In this document: in pieces, positions 1-8,425 of the stretch
How positions within the stretch are numbered: position 1 is the stretch's first letter
Layout of the letters: the number at the start of each line of letters is the position of its first letter
DNA from: Phoronis ovalis
Taxonomy: Eukaryota; Phoronida; Phoronidae
DNA length: 11,134 nucleotides
Direction: 5' to 3'
Assembly: GCA_028565635.1 (NCBI GenBank)
Contig: JAOXYB010056057.1
Location: 1-11,134 of the forward strand
Translations under genes and position numbers: made by a program
Notes under the pieces: generated by a model
What the model was told of the DNA's origin: nothing
The model's input: only the letters and a program-made list of their open reading frames with translations
Databases searched by the model: none

Positions 1-2748
1 CAAAATTCATAGCTTTGCCCTAGCTCAAATAATCCCATCAAATTTTGGTGTATTTTACTTTAAAAACCTAATATTAGCTTCAATCTCTTGTACAGAAACA
101 AACAAAAAAGCCAGCGTCAAGGAGGAAAAAAGAAAAAATCATAAATTTAAGGTTTTCGCACTTCATCCAGCAGGGCCAGACCACTCCGCCACCACTGTGG
201 TTACATCAATTGTGACCTTATGCCAAGTGGGAAAATTGCCAACCTAATTATAGAAAATGCAAGTCATCTTCATTTCACGGTTTCTGGGTATTTCTATTCC
301 ACAGCCAACCATTATCCTAGAGCCACCAACACATCCATGAAACTCATCGTCTGATCAGATCAACGTGTTACCTTTTCATGCTTACGATGAGTCTCAAGGT
401 TGTCATCACATTCGTAATCTAAAAACAACTAACTGTGCAGGCTGAAATACGGTCAATAGTCCTAAAGAAAAAAATTAGATCTAAAATGATAACTTTATGT
501 TGTGCGTAATTCTGAATTATACGTGCGTGATCAGATTTTTACCCTGGATCGACTGACAATGAAGTAACTGGCAATAAACAAATTAGTACAAACAGGTCGG
601 CGTAATCCATCACAAAATCTAATAATTTTTTCATTGTTTTAAATTGTTTAAAATTGAATATGTCGCTCTCACCACAATTAATTAACCACAGTTAACAAAA
701 TGACTAGAATTAATGATGACGAAATAAACGCCTGATACATCAGGCGACTCATCGTAGACAGATTGTCAAATTAAATTACAATTAGTTCATCATTAGTTAA
801 TGAAACACCTGGAACATAATTACTTGCAATATACTATTTGCATGCACTTGGTGGAGCCACTAGTCACAAAAATCCAAACATTCCTGGAGAATGAATTAAC
901 AATCACAGAGTTCCCCGCCGAGTCTGTAACGGAAGATATTTTACGCTCCCGTGCCACTCTTAAAATCAAATGCTAATTTTTATACCTATTAGTGGGGAAA
1001 ATGTGGAAAAACATAATTTATCCGCGTAAGTGATTTAATACCTTATTAGATTTTATTTTTTTAGTATGCCATTGTCATTTGTTTACCTATCATTCCAACA
1101 GCTCAGGTTTACAAGAAATACCACAATTTTCCCATTCTTATTTGTTAGTCAATATCTATAGAAAATCGACCAAGCTCTCTATATATGCAACAGCATTTGT
1201 TGTACGTGAATGTATCCCCTAATATCCTGAATCTAAATCTGCACTTTACTTTCGTGTTTTAAATATTGTTCGTTTACTGCTTCCTAGATACCTACTAAAT
1301 ATACAGTATATGCTCAGGTAGTAAATACCCGCCCGTTATCAGAGTAGTGACGTCATTCGACAGTATTGCTCTCTTAACCTTTGATAAGCCTAATATTCGC
1401 AAGAATTTGTCCGACATTAGCTGCGCAGTACGAACATTTAATTACAAGGTAGCCTGAAGGTAAGATATCTTAAATGTATATCTCTAATGCTATTTCCCGG
1501 TTGCTATGTACAAATTGAAACTTGTTCTCAAAGTGTGTAAAATGATTTACATGCTGTGATTTACAATTACACAGCAGCACACGTTTGGCATCGATTTACA
1601 CGTTTTTGTCTTCTTCATTTGAAGCCATGGGACCGGGGCCTGAGGCTTGTTTTTAAAGTGTGATTATTCTAACTTTGTGTCGGGAAAATTTAATAGTGTC
1701 TTTGACGGTGTCAAGAGGAGAAACATATTTGAATTATTTAATTTTAAATTATTTTATAAACGGCAATATTATGCCTATGGAATACATATCACTCCCGGTC
1801 AAATTTTAGTTTGTATTCGTAATTAAGGTGTATCTCGAGTCAGCCGGCCAATTGTGTAGCTCGCACCCTTAAAAATAAATCACAGGTGTCACATGTAAGA
1901 CACATGGGGAAGTTATATGCGTTCCGATCCGGGAGGACCGCCACCAAGACAGAAATATTAGCTTTATGATAGCACGTCGAAATAGTAAACGGTGCGTCGT
2001 GTATTTTGCCATCTCCATGGTGATCAAGTAAATGTGCGTTGTAACTTCTCACAGTAACTTCTCTTGTGTCAAGCAGAATGAATGCATTTTGTTAATTATA
2101 ATAAAGCTATATAAGAAATATCCATACTTTTGTTAGGCTAATAATCAACCTAGCAAATTATTATGAGGCCTTTCTTTTATTAAAATCAGGGTTATTGCAT
2201 CTCTTGAATGGTATGGTCAGATTTAATTTTCTAGCATATTACTACAAAAACATTACGAATATGCATCGTCCAGCTGGTGACAACATATACGGTTTGGTTC
2301 AAAATTGCCTTACAGGTATCAGTTAGATTGTTACAGGTCATTTAACTTCATTTGATATATCCCCAGGATTTATCTTTATATTCTTGAAAACATGGTGGGA
2401 TCTTTATGCCGTAATTACTTTCTCAGCAAAGAATATAACCATATTGACAAATATAGAATACAATGGTGGTTTATCATTCTTGTAACGCCAAGACATTGTT
2501 ACTTTCAGATTTGATTTTATAGCTTGTTATACACGACATCGTTATTTAAATACAATATTTAACACGGCTCTCGTCATATTTTGAAGAAGATATAATGGCC
2601 GTTGTAAACATGGTATTATATTTTGTTTTAGAGTCGAAACCAAATTGGCAATCATTAATTACCCTCCAGTTATTACCGTATTTACCGGTGCGATAGAATT
2701 AGGCAGATACGTGGTTGTTGTGATGATCTATCAATCTTAGAAACTTAG
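1..2748. other. Non-coding region upstream of the Ly6 gene
   Basis: No convincing gene is visible on either strand over these 2.7 kb. Stop codons are dense, the base composition is AT-rich and only short open stretches occur. Two patches are less AT-rich and look slightly coding-like on the - strand (about 244-360 and 1840-2052), but neither has a recognisable domain or a convincing splice pair. A perfect 8-bp CRE palindrome lies at 1348-1355. The right end must contain the 5' UTR and promoter of the Ly6 gene that starts at 2749; no clear TATA box was identified there. Confidence 0.6.
1348..1355. promoter_or_regulatory. CRE-like palindrome TGACGTCA
   Basis: This is a perfect match to the consensus cyclic-AMP response element, the palindrome bound by CREB/ATF bZIP dimers. 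It lies about 1.4 kb upstream of the Ly6 start codon. A given 8-mer palindrome is expected by chance roughly once in 65 kb of unbiased sequence, so a single hit is weak evidence of function. Confidence 0.2.
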
Positions 2749-2788
2749 ATGCTACGAGCGGTATTAATATTTGGTTTCTTAGTGATAG
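2749..2788 (+). CDS. Ly6 gene, coding exon 1 (signal peptide)
   Basis: The ATG opens a 13-codon hydrophobic stretch beginning Met-Leu-Arg and ending Leu-Val-Ile. It is followed by one base of a split glycine codon and a consensus donor, G|GTGAGT (intron starts at 2789). The intron is phase 1, usual after a signal-peptide exon in this family. The exon is too short for ORF searches and was found by seeking a signal peptide with a compatible donor upstream of exon 2. Confidence 0.8.
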
Positions 2789-5123
2789 GTGAGTACCGTA
2801 AACAGTGCCCTCGTAAAATGAGGTTTATAATTGTAATTATACACTTTTCAAATGTGGCGTTGCTATAAGAATATCCATTTCCCACGAAATTAGAAAGGCA
2901 TTTTAATTTATTGTTTTAACATTTTTAAAACATACTCAGTTATACAATTCCTATAAAAGCACTGCTAAATTTGTCTGCAACTGCGAGTAATGATAAGCTA
3001 AACATCTTCAACGATAACTAAATATTTGTTTAGAAAACAGAGCATTTTCAGCACATTAATTGATAATGGATATATGAAGCCCGGGAGAATCAGAAGTATA
3101 TATTAATTATCTGCTATTGTTTGAAAAACAGTTTTAAATTTATATTTACAGGAGGTAACGCATCCATAAAGTGCCATAATTGCACAAAACTAAACGATAA
3201 TGGTGATTGTAATTTAAGCATAATAACATGCAGCGGAGATGAAGACAGCTGCTACACACGCAGAGAACGACTTACATTTAAATTTTACACCAAGGTTTGT
3301 AAGTCAGAGTACTTCAATTATAAGTAATCATGTATTACCATATACTACAACTTATCGTATCTAAATACCTATTGTACACATCTTTCTGTGAAAATTACAC
3401 ATATCATTACGTACGTGCTAAATGTAAATAATATAACCGCTGACAAAATTATATTATTTGTTCATAACTCTATTCAGACAGTGCTTACTCAATATGATGC
3501 ACTGCATGCACATATGTAAACTCTAACAATACTTTATGCCACTCATATGTTACAGGCATTGGATCTCATGTCACATTTCATAATACTAAAATAAAAACAA
3601 CAGACCAACCATTTTAATTTGGGGAAACTTGAATTTTCTAAAGATTTCCTTGTTTTCCTGAAAAATTAAATGTTTCTTTCAATACCTAGTGTTGAATATC
3701 CGCCCGAAGTCCAGGCGACTGTGAGCCATCTAGTGTTCATTTGTTTCGATGTGGATTAAGCAGGGTAAAAGTGGAATAGAAACATGGAAATATAGGGAAT
3801 AAGTTACAAAAAAGCAATGACGTGACGAAATCAAGAAAATATGGCGTGCCAAGCGATGATAGTGGTTATGCAGTCTGAATAAATCCATCCGTTAGTGTTC
3901 CTTACCCTCTCAACTAGTTGAGAAGGAACGGAACACTGACGGATGGATTAATTCAGACTGGTGGTTATCATCTAATCATACTCGAGCGCATTTTGTCACG
4001 CATGAAAGAAATACTTACCTCTTGTCAAACATTACTGTAGCTAACTCTCGGATATGTTCTGCCTTCTTACCCGTGCCGTGTTATGGGCTGGTTAACATGG
4101 TGATTTTAAGGCGTATGTTTAGGAGCATTCAGTTTTAGTAGTATTGTTTTTAGGGACAGTTATTCACACCAAGCATAAAATAATAGCAAGGCAAACCGTT
4201 CCCCAGTAACCGTATATCGTTTTTATACTAAGACAGTGTTGATTTATTATTACTAAACCATTATTTTTATAACAGTGTTCTGAAAATGCTAAGGATAATA
4301 ATATGCTTTACAAACATGAATACAAAAACAATACAAATACTCCTTCCTTCTATTAAAAACAAAATAAACCAATTCAACTTACTAATAACCGAAATCTCAA
4401 TATCTTGTAACAATTTTGCAAATCTAAACAGTATTTTGTTCATCACATATGTTCCTGGGGTAATTAGAGCTTAGATCCTGATAAAGAGGACAGTTGAACA
4501 TATGCATCTTATCCTCCAAAAGTTTTCTCCCAGTAATCATTTTGTAAAGATATAGTAGAATTTGGATTTAAATAAATATATGTAAGTATAATGAAGGTAG
4601 GGTGTCCCCCCAGGGTGCAATGCACTTAATAAGAAAAAATAACAGCAAAAAAAAAAATCTCGCGGCAAGTTAAAATAACAAGCAAAAAAAAATTGTCGCC
4701 GAAATAAAATGTTCGCTGCTCCGACTCAAAAGACCCCAATGCTCGCTGCTCGCGAAAGCCTCCCTATAGCCCCCCCCCCCCCATAGCCCTCTCGGATGAT
4801 TGTGATAAATTAAAGTACATTTTACTTTAATTATTAAAATAAATATATACTCAACAACAAGCCAACTGATGTGGTAATTTTGATTGCAGGGCTGCATGAA
4901 TTATGCCGAGTGCCAACGTTTACATTCGCTGACGAAGGAAAAAGAGTGCCAAAAGGTCCCGTCCAATTGTGTATACTGCTGCAAGGAACAAGGCGACTTG
5001 TGCAATGCGTACAATACTGGGAATGCGTCTAAGATCAGGAGAGCAACGTATGCCATACCGGTGTTGATTGTTGAGTTAATGTGCTCTTTACTGTTTTCAA
5101 CTCATCCTACGGTTAAGAAATAA
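2749..5123 (+). CDS. Ly6/uPAR three-finger protein, probably GPI-anchored (3 exons)
   Basis: Joining 2749-2788, 3152-3294 and 4890-5123 gives a 138-residue protein ending at TAA. Residues 1-17 form a short hydrophobic signal peptide. Residues 20-100 carry 12 cysteines in Ly6/uPAR order: CxxC at 21-24, then C33, C40, C47, Gly-Cys at 62-63, C69, C81, C88, C91-C92 and the family-defining terminal Cys-Asn at 99-100. Ten match the usual five-disulfide three-finger fold; C81 and C88 look like an extra pair. Sequons are N16, N23, N34 and N106. The small residues around 103-108 followed by a hydrophobic stretch (about 115-131) suggest GPI attachment, although a single membrane helix is possible. Family members are extracellular and modulate receptors, channels or adhesion; the partner here is unknown. 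The exon phases (1, then 0) join cleanly. The gene converges on GPCR-A. Confidence 0.85.
3152..3294 (+). CDS. Ly6 gene, coding exon 2 (fingers 1 and 2)
   Basis: The acceptor is TATATTTACAG|GAGG. The first two bases complete the glycine split from exon 1. The exon encodes the CxxC pair and the next three cysteines, up to Tyr-Thr-Lys. The donor is AAG|GTTTGT at 3294/3295. The stronger-looking GTAAGT four bases later would put exon 3 out of frame and lose every downstream cysteine, so it was not chosen. Confidence 0.8.
3862..3968. mobile_element. Foldback MITE, hAT-like, with 8-bp target duplication
   Basis: Positions 3871-3960 form a 90-bp palindrome with no loop. The arms 3871-3915 and 3916-3960 match at 40 of 45 positions when one is reverse-complemented. 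The ends read CAGTCTGAAT and ATTCAGACTG, and the centre is a perfect 16-bp palindrome around ACTAGT. The octamer GTGGTTAT is present on both sides (3862-3869 and 3961-3968), with one extra G on the left. An 8-bp duplication with CAG-initial termini fits hAT-superfamily non-autonomous elements. No transposase is encoded. It sits inside intron 2 of the Ly6 gene. Confidence 0.75.
4590..4800. repeat. Degenerate repeat patch with A-runs and a 13-base C-run
   Basis: Two imperfect 36-bp units start at 4636 and 4672. Each begins AAAATAACA, then has a long A-run and a CG-rich tail (CGCGGC, then CGCCG). CGCTGCTC-type motifs follow near 4713 and 4744, and an uninterrupted run of 13 C lies at 4770-4782. 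Composition differs sharply from the surrounding AT-rich intron, which suggests an inserted and decayed repeat. Its family was not recognised. Confidence 0.45.
4890..5123 (+). CDS. Ly6 gene, coding exon 3 (finger 3, Cys-Asn and C-terminal anchor)
   Basis: The acceptor is TTTTGATTGCAG|GGCTGC, phase 0. The exon starts with the Gly-Cys typical of the family's sixth cysteine. It continues through Cys-Cys and Leu-Cys-Asn, then a hydrophobic tail ending in Lys-Lys before TAA. It follows a 1,595-bp intron. Confidence 0.85.
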   Translation, partial: GCMNYAECQRLHSLTKEKECQKVPSNCVYCCKEQGDLCNAYNTGNASKIRRATYAIPVLIVELMCSLLFSTHPTVKK

Positions 5124-5353
5124 TACACTTGCTTATCATCATTATAAAACATCTTTTACGTTTGTATCAAATTGCACAGATAAATACTACATGAAAACAA
5201 CTGAACATGCATGCACATAATTATTCAAAAAATACATAACATAGACTTTAAAAGGACTATACAAATGTTAATGAGACGAATGCACCGCTCAAAAAATCTT
5301 GCGGTGCCCTAATTAACTGCACAGTATAGGCATTTCAAAATATTCTTGCCCGA

Positions 5354-5359
5354 AATAAA
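5354..5359 (+). terminator. Poly(A) signal AATAAA, Ly6 gene
   Basis: This canonical hexamer lies about 230 bases downstream of the Ly6 stop codon. T-rich sequence containing TTGTCATTTTGT follows within 25 bases, as expected for cleavage and polyadenylation. Confidence 0.45.
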
Positions 5360-5540
5360 AATATTGTCATTTTGTAGAGCTGTCCGCAATAATGTACTCG
5401 CGGTAATTATAACATGCGATACAAAGTTTGACAAACAACACTACGTAACTGGCAATATTATATAGATAATAGATTATTGATAATGGATCAATTAACTTGC
5501 GTTTGGTACAATTTATTATAGCACTTCACTTGTTTGTTAT

Positions 5541-5546
5541 TTTATT
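5541..5546 (-). terminator. Poly(A) signal AATAAA, GPCR-A
   Basis: AATAAA on the - strand lies about 50 bases past the GPCR-A stop codon. A second copy is at 5512-5517. Either would end the GPCR-A transcript before it reached the Ly6 coding region. Confidence 0.45.
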
Positions 5547-5596
5547 GATTAACATGTTTTCTTTGGATTATTGATGTACGTGTACAAATCAGTCTA

Positions 5597-6646
5597 CTAT
5601 TCGTTACCAATATTCGTGTCTTTGGTGTGCTGGCGTTGACTCTTAAATGTGTCATCTGTGGTATCTCTAATCCATCGACCACATCCTAATGTGGTACCAA
5701 ATGCCTTTCTAACATCTTTTGTTGCAAGACCGTACAGAAATGGATTCAAGGCTGCATTTCCATAGCTCATGACCAGCAACATTTGCAAGATAAGTCCTCG
5801 AACCCCTTCATAAGGAGCCATTTCATATTCATTCACATAAAACGATATTTGAAGCGCTTGCGCCATAGGCCACGACAAAGTAAAATAAACAACAACCACA
5901 ATGAGTACAATCAAAGCTCTTTTAGTCTTCTTTGTCTGTTTTTGTGTCGGAGCGTTGGATGGCATTGGGGCAACCGTGTTCTGCATTTTCTGTGCTACTA
6001 ACAGAATGCGAGTATAGGCAATGATCATGATCAATACTGTAACTGCAACAAACCCTATCCCGGCTAGTCGATAACTTCTTGTGTAGTACGAGTGAATAGT
6101 GCACGGCTCTACAACTTTAATTGGCTTGGATTCTAATGAATTCCAACCACACAGAGGTAATAAGGCAAACGCAAATGCCGCAATCCAACTGATCAAAATG
6201 AAAAGTTTCGATTTTTTGGGGGTTACCCATATTGGATAATGCAAAGGGTGTAGTATAGCAATGTATCTTTCAACTGCAATACCGAGTAATGAGCACACTG
6301 AGATCCAGTGGTGTACTATAGATATACTAAGAAAAAGCATACAAGCCACTGGAGATATGTATAATAGCACGGTTCCACGAAGTATCTGTAAAGGTGCATT
6401 TACTGCGCCGACCATTAAATCTGATACGCTTAAAGCAACCATGAACGCATTAGTATAAGTTCGTAATTGGTGGTTCCTTCTAATGACAACAATTAACAGC
6501 GAATTTCCAACAATCGCCGTGATGCCAAAAATTCCAATCAAAATCATGAAACCCATTTGTTTTGGATTATACGGCTTTAAAAATATGATTGTGTCATTGT
6601 CAGAACCACTGTAGTCATCATAAGGAACGCTTGCGTTGAACGTCAT
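5597..6646 (-). CDS. GPCR-A: class A (rhodopsin-like) orphan receptor, intronless coding region
   Basis: A full-length seven-helix receptor of 349 aa. The extracellular N-terminus (1-30) has sequons N4 and N17 and an acidic Tyr-rich patch (9-12). TM1 holds N48 (1.50) and TM2 D76 (2.50). C102 (3.25) probably pairs with C182 in loop 2. Glu-Arg-Tyr at 126-128 is the DRY position, W154 is 4.50 and Y211 is 5.58. TM6 has Ser-Trp-Pro at 258-260, TM7 has Asn-Pro-Phe-Leu-Tyr at 301-305, and C322 is a possible palmitoylation site. Residue 3.32 is Ser, not the aminergic Asp, and 5.50 is Thr rather than Pro. The missing TM5 proline recalls melanocortin, cannabinoid and lysophospholipid receptors, but the ligand is unknown. 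The start is the ATG at 6646, in good context and 31 bases after a splice acceptor; an upstream in-frame TTG was ignored. It is a tandem paralogue of GPCR-B. Confidence 0.92.
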   Translation of the reverse strand: MTFNASVPYDDYSGSDNDTIIFLKPYNPKQMGFMILIGIFGITAIVGNSLLIVVIRRNHQLRTYTNAFMVALSVSDLMVGAVNAPLQILRGTVLLYISPVACMLFLSISIVHHWISVCSLLGIAVERYIAILHPLHYPIWVTPKKSKLFILISWIAAFAFALLPLCGWNSLESKPIKVVEPCTIHSYYTRSYRLAGIGFVAVTVLIMIIAYTRILLVAQKMQNTVAPMPSNAPTQKQTKKTKRALIVLIVVVVYFTLSWPMAQALQISFYVNEYEMAPYEGVRGLILQMLLVMSYGNAALNPFLYGLATKDVRKAFGTTLGCGRWIRDTTDDTFKSQRQHTKDTNIGNE

Positions 6647-6677
6647 TGTTTGCGTGTATGCCAAATGTAGCGAGAGA

Positions 6678-7119
6678 CTGAAATAACAGCGAAAATTGAA
6701 CTAAATGATACAAAGAAAAATAATCGAAAATATAAGGTCAAGATTCAAAATAAAATTAATCGAAAAGACAAGGTTAAGATTTCAATACAAATATTTTTCT
6801 GTTACTTATATTATTAATAATACCATACTGTATTTTTGTTTTTCTGTCTTAGTTTATACCTACCTGTACAAGCTTTTTTTAAAGAATTACAATTTAGTAT
6901 TTGTTTACCGATTTAATTTTCAGAATGATAGAATAAGGTCTTCATAAGAAGTTTTTAAGCTATATTAAAAACTGTTCGGTTATTATATTAACCACAACTT
7001 TTTAATCAATTTTTAATTATAACCTAAACCTGGATAATTTATGTAATGCATGAAAAAGCAATGCAATATACAGCAATTTACGTTAGTCAACAGAAAAAAA
7101 AATAAGAGTGTTTACAAAC
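6678..7119 (-). other. 5' UTR intron of GPCR-A
   Basis: On the - strand the donor CTAAG|GTTTGT (exon ends at 7120) and the acceptor GCTGTTATTTCAG|TCTCTC (exon resumes at 6677) bound a 442-bp intron. Both sites align with equivalents in GPCR-B, which is the main evidence for them. The intron contains a 36-bp tandem duplication. Confidence 0.65.
6721..6792. repeat. Two-copy 36-bp tandem repeat in the GPCR-A UTR intron
   Basis: Units 6721-6756 and 6757-6792 both begin TAATCGAAAA and match at about 28 of 36 positions. GPCR-B's shorter UTR intron has no obvious counterpart, so this accounts for part of the length difference. Confidence 0.6.
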
Positions 7120-7218
7120 CTTAGAAAATCAACAATGTTTTTTTCTCAAAAGAGACCTTTTACTTTAAAACGAAATGCTCAGTCAATTTAGATGCCCACA
7201 CGAAAAAGTTTTAAACAT
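7120..7218 (-). other. Putative non-coding first exon of GPCR-A
   Basis: The stretch lies between the promoter block and the conserved donor. Its exact 5' end is unknown and is set here at the upstream ATG (7218-7216), 27 bases from the TATA-like hexamer, which is where transcription should start. That ATG opens an 11-codon reading frame ending in TGA at 7185-7183, a possible uORF. GPCR-B has an ATG at the equivalent place. Confidence 0.45.
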
Positions 7219-7239
7219 TTCTCTCGTTTGCTGTTTCTT

Positions 7240-7269
7240 TTTGTATCAGCAACACGCAGCAGGAGACAG
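7240..7269 (-). promoter_or_regulatory. GPCR-A promoter: conserved 26-bp block and degenerate TATA
   Basis: Positions 7244-7269 match 9938-9963 upstream of GPCR-B at 25 of 26 bases. The core on the - strand is TGCTGCGTGTTGCTGATA. Immediately downstream is TACAAA (7240-7245), where GPCR-B has TATAAA, so the TATA element looks weakened here. The sequence includes a TTGCTGA half-site resembling Maf/MARE elements and a GTTGC resembling an RFX half-site; neither identification is firm. Confidence 0.6.
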
Positions 7270-8425
7270 AACATGACCACAGATGTTATAATTAATTTTC
7301 CTTTGCTCTATCATTACCAGTATGAAATCAAATATATACGTAATTACAGAATATCTATGTACCTTCACGTGTTTCTGTTGGTTTTTGTTTCATGTATTTA
7401 TTGTAACACGATTTGCGATTGCAGGTCTACTGAACATATTAATGTACCTATGTACTTATGTAATTACCAATGTCTGAAATATCGTACGTATTTTTTGTAT
7501 GAATTTCATGTACATTTTGACAGTCAACGACTTTGATATTGGAGAACTCGTTTATTTTTCATCATAGCAATTGCTATTGTCTTCATCTAGTTAACTTGAA
7601 TAACAATTAAGACGCTTGCCGAAAATATGCATTTCCTTGATTTTCCACCAACTTGGACAATGTTAAAAATGCAATAGCATGCTAGTTACCCCAGAATTAG
7701 CTTTCTGTGTTGCTTTTTATGTAAATAAGATAATTGTGTTGGAGCATTGGATCAAGAGGTCAGGCTTTAATTACGGTTTAATGAAAGTCTGGTCCTTATA
7801 TAGGAAGAATGGACCATTACGAGAACGTCATTTTTAAAGAACAAGTCAAACATCGATTTGTCTTGTTTTTTTCCAAAATACACTAGTTGTGTCACATCTG
7901 CAGCATGTCATAAAACAAACAGAAACCCATTTTCTTGTATACATAGTTTTACCTTTATTGGTACATACAATAAAAATATACTATACTTGCTGTTTCAAGT
8001 AATTATTCTCTTTAAAAAAAACAGACTACATAAGATTGACGCTACAAATTACACAAATATTTGTCAACATATTTTACATGTACATTACACACTTGATAAA
8101 ATATATGTAAAAATCAATTATTGTGCGAAAATGAACTTTGTAAGGACCAAAATAATTGCAGTCGGCACTTTAAAAATTTTGCTAATGTTTATTGAATATA
8201 AATTTAAGTTAAAATTGTCATTTTATGAAGTTGTCCATTCAGTGTGCATTTGTGACAAAATAGCATTATATGACTTCTAATAAGTAGTAAGTAAAGTTGT
8301 GACAAAGCAAACCTGTGACAAACTGCAAAAGGTATTTGATAAAATATGCTGCAAAGATTACTATAACATGACTTTTCTTGTATGGCAATGAATTTCTGAA
8401 TTATTCATATATAGTATAGTTTTCT
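7270..8425. other. Intergenic region between GPCR-A and GPCR-B
   Basis: About 1.15 kb of AT-rich DNA between the GPCR-A promoter block and the GPCR-B stop codon. The open frames across it on the + strand have no domain, no credible start and AT-driven composition, so they are taken as chance. The right part presumably contains the GPCR-B 3' UTR. Confidence 0.55.
8188..8193 (-). terminator. Candidate poly(A) signal AATAAA, GPCR-B
   Basis: This is the first canonical hexamer noticed on the - strand past the GPCR-B stop codon, about 230 bases downstream. No closer AATAAA was noticed. Confidence 0.3.

Larger units (their letters stand above)
3295..4889 (+). other. Intron 2 of the Ly6 gene
   Basis: This 1.6-kb GT-AG intron has no coding content of its own. 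It contains the foldback element at 3870-3960 with its target duplications and a degenerate repeat patch at about 4590-4800 with A- and C-runs. The rest is AT-rich sequence in which nothing was recognised. Confidence 0.75.
5124..5596. other. Convergent intergenic region (3' UTRs)
   Basis: These 473 bases separate the stop codons of two genes pointing at each other, the Ly6 gene (+) and GPCR-A (-). No ORF is seen. It holds candidate poly(A) signals for both directions, so it is probably mostly 3' UTR of one or the other. Confidence 0.6.

Noticed and set aside
244-360. Coding-looking - strand stretch containing Gly-Cys-Val-Gly-Gly and a possible exon boundary at 244
   Set aside because: Open for only about 35 codons between stops, with no recognised family and no convincing partner exon. 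It could be a decayed transposon fragment, but this is unsupported.
1840-2052. A 70-codon open frame on the - strand with several Cys and His
   Set aside because: No true ATG start, no recognisable domain and no clear splice sites at its ends.
4286-4474. A 62-codon open frame on the + strand within Ly6 intron 2
   Set aside because: AT-rich, low complexity, no homology pattern, and it lies in a well-supported intron.
6261-6458. Open frames on the + strand and in a second - strand frame inside GPCR-A
   Set aside because: They are shadows of the receptor coding sequence.
7192-7536. A 114-codon open frame on the + strand
   Set aside because: It crosses the conserved GPCR-A promoter block and leader on the opposite strand. 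GPCR-B's copy of the block has no matching frame, and there is no domain signal.
7858-8280. A 140-codon open frame on the + strand between the receptors
   Set aside because: It has a TTG start, AT-driven composition and no recognisable domain. It lies in the presumed 3' region of GPCR-B on the other strand.
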